The notes under the pieces: model-generated | The model's database searches: none | What the model was told of the DNA's origin: nothing | Seen by the model: the letters and a program-made list of their open reading frames with translations, nothing else | Origin: Nonomuraea soli | Lineage (GTDB): Bacteria > Actinomycetota > Actinomycetes > Streptosporangiales > Streptosporangiaceae | Direction: 5' to 3' | DNA: 64,000 bases | NCBI RefSeq assembly: GCF_013761175.1 | Contig: NZ_JACDUR010000006.1 | Location: 804,427 to 868,426, forward strand | Translations under genes and position numbers: made by a program | Part shown: positions 58,571 to 64,000 of the stretch, in pieces | How positions within the stretch are numbered: position 1 is the first letter of the stretch | Layout of the letters: each line of letters begins with the position of its first letter

Positions 58571-60127
58571 GTGAGTATGCGCGACAACGGAGTCGTGAAC
58601 GTCGGCCCAGAGCCGCTGAGCTTCGCCGACGTGGTCAAGGTGGCCAGAGGAGGCGCCGCCGTGCGCCTCACCGAGGACGCCGTCGCCGCCATCGCGGCGG
58701 CCCGCCAGCGGGTGGAGGAGCTGGCCGAGAGCCCGGTGCCCGCCTACGGCATCTCCACCGGTTTCGGCGCGCTGGCCACCCGCCACATCGATCCCGCCCT
58801 GCGCGCGCAGTTGCAGCGATCGCTCGTGCGCTCGCACGCCGCGGGCAGCGGCCCCGAGGTGGAGACCGAGGTCGTGCGCGCGCTGATGCTGCTGCGCCTG
58901 CACACCCTGGCGACCGGGCACACGGGTGTACGGCCGACCACGGCCAAGGCGCTGGCGGGGCTGATCAGCGCGGGGATCACCCCGATCGTGCACGAGTACG
59001 GCTCGCTGGGCTGTTCCGGTGACCTGGCGCCGCTGGCCCATGTGGCGCTCGCCCTCATGGGGGAGGGTTCCGTCCGCGACAGGTCCGGAACTGTCACCTC
59101 CGCGTCCGAGGCGCTGAAGCAGGCCGGCATCGAGCCGGTCGAGCTGGCCGCCAAGGAGGGCCTGGCCCTGATCAACGGCACCGACGGCATGCTCGGCATG
59201 CTGATCCTGGCCATCGACGACCTGACCAGGCTCCTCAAGACCGCCGACATCAGCGCCGCGATGAGCGTCGAGGCGCTGCTCGGTACCGACCGGGTCTTCG
59301 CCCCCGAGCTGCAGGCCCTGCGCCCGCACCCGGGCCAGGCCCTGGCCGCCGCCAACATGACCAAGATCCTCGACCGGTCCGGGATCATGGCCAGCCACCG
59401 CGACCCCGAGAACTGCACCCGCGTCCAGGACGCCTACTCCCTGCGCTGCGCCCCCCAGGTCGCCGGCGCCGCCCGCGACACCGTCGACCACGCCGCCAGG
59501 GTCGCCACCTGGGAGCTGGCCAGCGCCGTCGACAACCCCGCGGTGCTCGCCGACGGGCGCGTGGAGTCCAACGGCAACTTCCACGGCGCCCCCGTGGCGT
59601 ACGTCCTGGACTTCCTGGCCGTGGTCGCCGCCGACGTGGCCTCCATGTCCGAGCGCCGCACCGACCGCTTCCTCGACAAGGCGCGCAACCACGGACTGCC
59701 CGCCTTCCTGGCCGACGACCCCGGCGTCGACTCCGGCCACATGATCGCGCAGTACACCCAGGCCGCGATCGTCAGCGAGATGAAGCGCCTGGCCGCCCCG
59801 GCCAGCGTCGACTCCATCCCGTCGAGCGCCATGCAGGAGGACCACGTCTCCATGGGCTGGGGCGCCGCACGCAAGCTGCGCCGCTCCGTCGACGGGCTGA
59901 CCAGGGTGCTGGCCGTGGAGATCCTCACCGCGGCGCGCGCCCTCGACCTGCGCGCCCCGCTCACCCCTGCCCCCGCCACCGCGGCGGTGGTGGCGGCGCT
60001 GCGCGAGACGATCCCCGGCCCCGGCACCGACCGCTACCTGGCCCCCGAGATCGAGTCCGCGGTCCGGCTGGTGGCCGACGGCGTCGTGGTCTCGGCCGTG
60101 GAGGCGGTCACCGGCCCGCTGGCCTGA
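58571..60127 (+). CDS. hutH: Histidine ammonia-lyase
   Basis: A 518-residue enzyme that deaminates L-histidine to urocanate. The MIO cofactor forms from a triad, here Cys148-Ser-Gly in GSLGCSGDLAPLAH. Most lyases use Ala-Ser-Gly; the Cys form is known in Streptomyces HutH. GISTGFGALATR, GTDGMLGML, SVDNPAVLADGRVESNGNFHG and SSAMQEDHVSMGW are further family blocks. No other hut genes are in the window, in line with scattered hut genes in actinobacteria. The ArsR gene upstream may form the same transcript. Confidence 0.95.
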   Translation: MSMRDNGVVNVGPEPLSFADVVKVARGGAAVRLTEDAVAAIAAARQRVEELAESPVPAYGISTGFGALATRHIDPALRAQLQRSLVRSHAAGSGPEVETEVVRALMLLRLHTLATGHTGVRPTTAKALAGLISAGITPIVHEYGSLGCSGDLAPLAHVALALMGEGSVRDRSGTVTSASEALKQAGIEPVELAAKEGLALINGTDGMLGMLILAIDDLTRLLKTADISAAMSVEALLGTDRVFAPELQALRPHPGQALAAANMTKILDRSGIMASHRDPENCTRVQDAYSLRCAPQVAGAARDTVDHAARVATWELASAVDNPAVLADGRVESNGNFHGAPVAYVLDFLAVVAADVASMSERRTDRFLDKARNHGLPAFLADDPGVDSGHMIAQYTQAAIVSEMKRLAAPASVDSIPSSAMQEDHVSMGWGAARKLRRSVDGLTRVLAVEILTAARALDLRAPLTPAPATAAVVAALRETIPGPGTDRYLAPEIESAVRLVADGVVVSAVEAVTGPLA

Positions 60128-60155
60128 CTTCCTGGCAAGTCGCTGTGAAGTGGCT

Positions 60156-60192
60156 CTGTGCCCCTTTGTCCGCCTGGGAAAGAGGGGCACAG
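60156..60192 (+). promoter_or_regulatory. Hairpin between hutH and the beta-propeller gene
   Basis: A perfect 10-bp stem CTGTGCCCCT / AGGGGCACAG with a 17-nt loop begins 29 nt after the hutH stop and ends 8 nt before the next ATG. It could terminate hutH. Its right arm also contains most of the GAGGGG ribosome site of the downstream gene, so it could mask translation. Confidence 0.55.
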
Positions 60193-60200
60193 TGACCCTC

Positions 60201-61118
60201 ATGAAGTTGAGGATCATCGCCACCGCGGTGGCCTGCGTCACGCTGACGGTCATGAGTGCCGCGCCCGCCCAGGCCGGGCCCCCGCGCCCCGACACCATCG
60301 CCCTGCCCAACGGCTGGCAGCCCGAGGGCATCGCCATCGACCGCGACGGGCAGGCCTACTTCGGCTCCCGCGCGACGGGCTCCATCTACCGGGCCGATCT
60401 GAAGACGGGCCAGGGCACGATCATCAGCCAGGGTCCCGGCACCCCCTCGCTCGGCCTCAAGACCGACAAGCGGGACCGCCTGTTCGTCGCGGGCGGCACC
60501 GGCGGCGACGCCCGCGTGATCGACACCGGGACCGGCGCGGTGCTGAAGAGCTACCAGCTGGCCGCGGCCGGCGCGAGCTTCGTCAACGACGTGATCCTGC
60601 ACCGCGGCGCCGCGTACTTCACCGACTCGCGCAACCCGGCGATCTACAAGCTGACCCTGGGACGGCGCGGCGCCCTGCCCGAGGCGGCCACCGCGATCCC
60701 GCTCACCGGCGCCATGCAGTACACGACCGGCAACAACGCCAACGGCATCGAGGTCACCCCCGACCGCACCGGCCTGCTGATCGTGCAGTCGAACACCGGC
60801 AAGCTCTTCCGCGCCGACCCCGCCAGCGGCGTCACCACCGAGGTGGACCTGGGCGGCGAGACCCTCGTCAACGGCGACGGCCTGCTGCTGCGCGGCACCA
60901 CCCTCTACGTGGTGCAGAACCGCCTCAACACCGTCACCGTGCTGACCCTCGACGAGGCGGCCACCAAGGGCACGGTCACCAAGCGCATCACCGACCCGCG
61001 CTTCGACGTGCCCACCACGGTCGCGGCGTGGCGGGGCAGGCTCTACCTGCCCAACGCCCGCTTCACCACCACGCCGACGCCCGAGACGCCCTACACCGTC
61101 GTCGCCGTCAAGAAGTGA
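60201..61118 (+). CDS. Secreted beta-propeller protein, SMP-30/NHL-like
   Basis: A 305-residue exported protein. The signal peptide ends SAAPAQAGPP. The mature part has repeated four-stranded blades (PEGIAIDRDGQAYFGSRATG, SIYRADLKTG, DVILHRGAAYFTDSRNP, NGIEVTPDRTGLLIVQSNTG) like the SMP-30/gluconolactonase and NHL propellers. No catalytic set can be assigned. It overlaps the convergent dehydrogenase-RidA gene by 11 nt. Function unknown; binding or lactonase roles are possible. Confidence 0.8.
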   Translation: MKLRIIATAVACVTLTVMSAAPAQAGPPRPDTIALPNGWQPEGIAIDRDGQAYFGSRATGSIYRADLKTGQGTIISQGPGTPSLGLKTDKRDRLFVAGGTGGDARVIDTGTGAVLKSYQLAAAGASFVNDVILHRGAAYFTDSRNPAIYKLTLGRRGALPEAATAIPLTGAMQYTTGNNANGIEVTPDRTGLLIVQSNTGKLFRADPASGVTTEVDLGGETLVNGDGLLLRGTTLYVVQNRLNTVTVLTLDEAATKGTVTKRITDPRFDVPTTVAAWRGRLYLPNARFTTTPTPETPYTVVAVKK

Positions 61119-62262
61119 GGCTGACGATCAGGTCGACCTCCAGGAGGAGTCCGGGCACGAACAGCCTGGACACCTCCACGGTCGTGCTCGCGGGCGGCGT
61201 GCCGGTGATGTAGCGCCGCCGCACCGCGCCGTAGGCCGCCCGCTGGTCCATGTCGACCATGTAGCTGCGGATGAAGGCGATGTCGCGGAAGGAGGCGCCC
61301 TGGTCGGCGAGGATCCTGCCGATGTTCTCGAAGATCGCCTCCGCCTGGGCCGTCATGTCGCCCTCGCCGACGACCTTGCCGTCGGCGTCGAGGGCGACCT
61401 GCCCGGAGACGTAGAGGGTGCCGCCCGCGCGCACCGCGTGGGAGTACATGCCGTTGGTCGCCGGCACCGTGGCGGGATTGACCGGTACGGCACGCGCCAG
61501 GCCGGCCTGCGCCACGTACGGCGCCACCGAGGACAGGTCACGCGTGCCGTACCCCTCGGCGATGGCCCCGTCGAGCCTGCCCAGCGCCGCGCCCGCCAGG
61601 GTCGAGCCCTCCCAGGCGCCCAGGCGCAGGTCCTTGGCGGCCAGTTCGAGGGCGTAGCGTGTCTGCTCCGACGGCACGCGCAGCCGCTCGGCCACGGCGC
61701 CGAGCGGGGTGGCGCCCAGCACGTCCAGCAACGCGTCACGGTCGACGCCGTGCGCGGCGCCGTACGCCAGCGTCTCGGCGACCAGCACCTGCGCGGGCAC
61801 GACCGTGTTCATCACCGCGAGCTTCATGGCCGCCCCCGCCCCGAGCGGCCCCAGCTCGCGCACGGTCCCGAAGGCCGACAGCACCTCGCGCACGCCTGAC
61901 ACCTCGCCGCCCGCCAGGACGGTCAGCGTGCCGTCGGCGGCGGGCTGCACGCTGCCCAGCACCGGCGCGTCGACCAGGGCGATCTCGGGGGGGAGCAGCG
62001 CCCTGACCCGACGGACCGCCTCGGGCCCGATCGTGGACATCTCCACCACCGTCGTCCCCGGTTTCAGGGCGGGGAGCGCGTCGCCGAGCACCTCCAGCAC
62101 CGCATCGCCGTCACGCAGCATCGTGATCACGACGTCGGCCCCGGCGACCGCGCCGGCCACCGGCCCGTCTCCGCGCCGCCACGTCGTCACGTCGTGCCCG
62201 GTGTCCGTCAGCCGTCGTGCCATGGGCACGCCCATGCGGCCCTGTCCAAGGAAAGCAATCAT
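61108..62262 (-). CDS. Fusion of a 3-hydroxyisobutyrate-dehydrogenase-like domain with a RidA-like domain
   Basis: A 384-residue two-domain protein. Residues 1-255 form a beta-hydroxyacid dehydrogenase: Rossmann IAFLGQGRMGVPMARRL, VEMSTIGPEAV, DAPVLGSVQPAADG and the catalytic Lys in GAAMKLAVMN. Residues 265-384 form a YjgF/RidA domain: MYSHAVRAGGTLYVSGQVALDADG, AEAIFENIGRILADQGAS, and STTVEVSRLFVPG. The Arg that RidA uses for imine hydrolysis is Ser here, so the second half is not a classical enamine deaminase. The fusion suggests linked oxidation and intermediate handling. TTGAAT lies 6 nt before the ATG. Divergent from LysR. Confidence 0.88.
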   Translation of the reverse strand: MIAFLGQGRMGVPMARRLTDTGHDVTTWRRGDGPVAGAVAGADVVITMLRDGDAVLEVLGDALPALKPGTTVVEMSTIGPEAVRRVRALLPPEIALVDAPVLGSVQPAADGTLTVLAGGEVSGVREVLSAFGTVRELGPLGAGAAMKLAVMNTVVPAQVLVAETLAYGAAHGVDRDALLDVLGATPLGAVAERLRVPSEQTRYALELAAKDLRLGAWEGSTLAGAALGRLDGAIAEGYGTRDLSSVAPYVAQAGLARAVPVNPATVPATNGMYSHAVRAGGTLYVSGQVALDADGKVVGEGDMTAQAEAIFENIGRILADQGASFRDIAFIRSYMVDMDQRAAYGAVRRRYITGTPPASTTVEVSRLFVPGLLLEVDLIVSLTS

Positions 62263-62310
62263 GTGGCCATTCAAGGGATTCGTCAGGCATTCCACAAACG
62301 ACTAGATTGC

Positions 62311-63186
62311 ATGGCAGCCATGCTTGAGATGAATGCCTTGCGATTGTTCGACGAGATCGCCCGCAGCGGATCGTTCACCGCGGCGGGCGAACTGCTGGGC
62401 TACACCCAGTCCGCGGTATCGCGCCGCGTGGCCGCCCTGGAGCGGGAGGCGGGCGGCCCGCTGTTCGAACGGCTGGCCAGGGGAGTACGGCTGACGCCTG
62501 CGGGCACCGCGCTCCACCGCCACGTCGTGGGCGTGCTGGAGCGGCTGGAGCGGGCGGGCGAGGAGCTGGCCGCGATCCACCGCGGCACGGGCGGCACCCT
62601 GCGCATCGGCTCCTTCTCCACCGCCAACGTGCACCTCGTGCCGTCGGCGCTGCGCCGCCTGGCCCGTCCGGGGCTGGAGGTGCAGCTGGTCGAAGGGCTC
62701 TCCCCGGTCCTGGTCGAGCGGCTGAACGCCGGCGCCCTGGACGTGGCGGTGATCAGCGACTACCCGGCCGGGCTGCCGACCTCGCCGGTCGGGCTGGTGC
62801 CGTTGAAGGAGGACGAGCTGCTGGTCGCGCTGCCGAGCGAGCACCGGCTGGCCGCGAGCGACGAGATCGAGCTGGCCGACCTGGCGGGGGAGACCTGGAT
62901 CGAGGCGGCACCGCGCGGCCAGCCGACCCTGCTGACGCAGGCGGCCACGGCGGCCGGGTTCACCCCGCGCGGAGGGCTGCGGGTGGCCGAATGGTCGGGC
63001 AAGTTCGGCTTCGTCACCGCCGGGCTGGGCGTCACGCTCGTGCCCGAACTGGCCGCGCGTGCGGTGCCCGAGGGCGTGGTGCTCAAGCGGCTGAGCGGGT
63101 CGCTGCCGTCCAGGCGCGTCTACGCCGCCCTGCCGCCCTCCCCGCTGCCCGCCGCGCTGGAGCTCGTCGAACTCCTGAAACAATAG
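62311..63186 (+). CDS. LysR-family transcriptional regulator
   Basis: About 291 residues. The N-terminal helix-turn-helix reads LRLFDEIARSGSFTAAGELLGYTQSAVSRRVAALE, followed by GPLFERLARGVRLTPAG; the effector part has GTLRIGSFSTANVHLVPSAL and LGVTLVPELAAR. Three ATGs (62311, 62320, 62329) are possible; the family usually begins shortly before LRLF, so 62329 may be used. It is divergent from the dehydrogenase-RidA gene, its likely target. It overlaps no other gene, and pabB begins 5 nt downstream. Confidence 0.9.
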   Translation: MAAMLEMNALRLFDEIARSGSFTAAGELLGYTQSAVSRRVAALEREAGGPLFERLARGVRLTPAGTALHRHVVGVLERLERAGEELAAIHRGTGGTLRIGSFSTANVHLVPSALRRLARPGLEVQLVEGLSPVLVERLNAGALDVAVISDYPAGLPTSPVGLVPLKEDELLVALPSEHRLAASDEIELADLAGETWIEAAPRGQPTLLTQAATAAGFTPRGGLRVAEWSGKFGFVTAGLGVTLVPELAARAVPEGVVLKRLSGSLPSRRVYAALPPSPLPAALELVELLKQ

Positions 63187-63190
63187 GGAC

Positions 63191-64000
63191 GTGCACGACA
63201 GTCTCGCCCACGTGGGAGGCCTGCTGGCCACCGGCCTGCGGGACGTCACCACCGACCTGGCCGCCCTCGACGGGCCCGGCTGGTGGGCCGTCGTGGTCGA
63301 CTACGAAGCCAAGGTCACCTGCGCGCGGTTCGACGAGGTACGGCAGGCGCCGTTGCCCGCCGCCTCCGGCCCGTGGGCGGGCCCCTCGCCCTCCTCCTGG
63401 CGCAGCTCCCTCGACCGCGACGGCTACGAACGGGGCGTGCGGCGCATCCGCGACTACATCCGGCAGGGCGAGGTCTACCAGGCGAACCTGTGCCGCGTGC
63501 TCGACGCCCCCATGGTGCCGGGCGACGACCCGCTGGCGCTGGCCCACCGGCTGGCCGAGGGCAATCCCGCCCCGCACGCCGCCTTCATCCGGCTTCCCGG
63601 GCTGACCGTGGTGTCGGCCTCGCCCGAGCTCTACCTCTCCCGAGACGGGATGACGGTCACCTCGCGGCCGATCAAGGGCACGGGGGTGAGCGCCGCCGAC
63701 CTGCTCGACAAGGACTACGCCGAGAACGTGATGATCGTCGACCTGGTCCGCAACGACCTGGGCATCGTGGCCGAGGTCGGCTCGGTCGAGGTGCCCGAGC
63801 TGTGCGTGGTCGAGGAGCATCCCGGACTGGTGCACCTGGTCTCGACCGTACGGGCCCGGCTCGCGCCGGGGCGCGGCTGGCCGGAGCTGTTCGCTGCCAC
63901 ATTTCCTCCTGGTTCGGTCACGGGTGCACCGAAATCTTCCGCTTTGCACATCATCAATGAGCTCGAACCTTCGCCCCGCGGGCCGTACTGTGGGGCGGTG
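63191..64000 (+). CDS. pabB: Aminodeoxychorismate synthase component I-like chorismate-binding enzyme, N-terminal part
   Basis: The first 270 codons from GTG; the gene runs out of the window. Blocks of the chorismate-binding family are present: GYERGVRRIRDYIRQGEVYQANLCR, ASPELYLSRDG, TSRPIKGTG, ENVMIVDLVRNDLG and PPGSVTGAPK. These define anthranilate synthase/PabB-type enzymes. The short N-terminus is that of small actinobacterial PabB-like proteins. It makes 4-amino-4-deoxychorismate for folate or for a natural product. It may be co-transcribed with lysR. Confidence 0.88.
   Translation, partial: MHDSLAHVGGLLATGLRDVTTDLAALDGPGWWAVVVDYEAKVTCARFDEVRQAPLPAASGPWAGPSPSSWRSSLDRDGYERGVRRIRDYIRQGEVYQANLCRVLDAPMVPGDDPLALAHRLAEGNPAPHAAFIRLPGLTVVSASPELYLSRDGMTVTSRPIKGTGVSAADLLDKDYAENVMIVDLVRNDLGIVAEVGSVEVPELCVVEEHPGLVHLVSTVRARLAPGRGWPELFAATFPPGSVTGAPKSSALHIINELEPSPRGPYCGAV

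Overview
The window is a high-GC (about 70%) chromosomal segment of an actinobacterium. Clear actinobacterial markers are the single-copy integration host factor mIHF, a mycothiol-dependent maleylpyruvate isomerase-fold protein, a SKI2-like helicase with a DUF3516-type C-terminus, and HutH with a Cys-Ser-Gly MIO triad. The mix of sugar operons, PASTA-less Ser/Thr kinases and P450 suggests a filamentous soil genus; a Streptosporangiales member such as Nonomuraea is my guess, not shown by the sequence. I see no phage, IS, integron or CRISPR array.

Layout. 1-6162: L-rhamnose catabolism (kinase and LacI-type repressor on the minus strand; mutarotase, isomerase, fused aldolase/dehydrogenase and a P450 on the plus strand) with a divergent promoter and two operators. 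6152-11132: FAD/GcvT oxidoreductase, PfkB sugar kinase, a 48-residue secreted peptide, an MFS exporter. 11133-12024: a non-coding stretch with tandem hairpins and a Gly-Val tRNA pair. 12045-26790: housekeeping and regulatory genes (ACT protein, tRNA-dihydrouridine synthase with an unusual insertion, PhyH, DUF2087, SKI2-like helicase, metalloprotease lipoprotein, GNAT, acyltransferase, two-component system, mIHF, GlcG-like, ROK/MFS pair). 26891-36533: a nine-gene operon of LacI repressor, two ABC permeases, a binding lipoprotein, FOUR different ADP-ribosylglycohydrolase-family proteins and a ribokinase. 36619-46726: mycothiol enzyme, inositol-phosphatase-like protein, TetR/SDR pair, PyrF, pyroglutamyl peptidase, GH2 beta-galactosidase, endonuclease V, an alpha/beta hydrolase. 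46754-51988: a Ser/Thr kinase-WD40 receptor, a TauE/SafE permease and a paralogous pseudokinase. 52026-57493: M1 peptidase, membrane proteins, CPA1 antiporter, LysE exporter. 57505-57750: a Gly-Cys-Val tRNA cluster duplicating the first pair. 57864-64000: ArsR, HutH, a secreted beta-propeller, a dehydrogenase-RidA fusion, LysR, and the start of PabB.

How genes work together. The rhamnose locus encodes a complete route from L-rhamnose to dihydroxyacetone phosphate and lactate under one repressor. The 26.9-36.5 kb operon reads as an import-and-deribosylation pathway: a binding-protein transporter without its own ATPase brings in a ribosylated compound, hydrolases free the ribose, and ribokinase phosphorylates it. 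This is the best candidate for an undescribed system here. At the level of gene expression, at least fifteen genes have a TAnnnT-like box exactly 6 or 7 nt before the start codon, as expected for leaderless mRNAs, and several divergent gene pairs share overlapping, back-to-back -10 elements.
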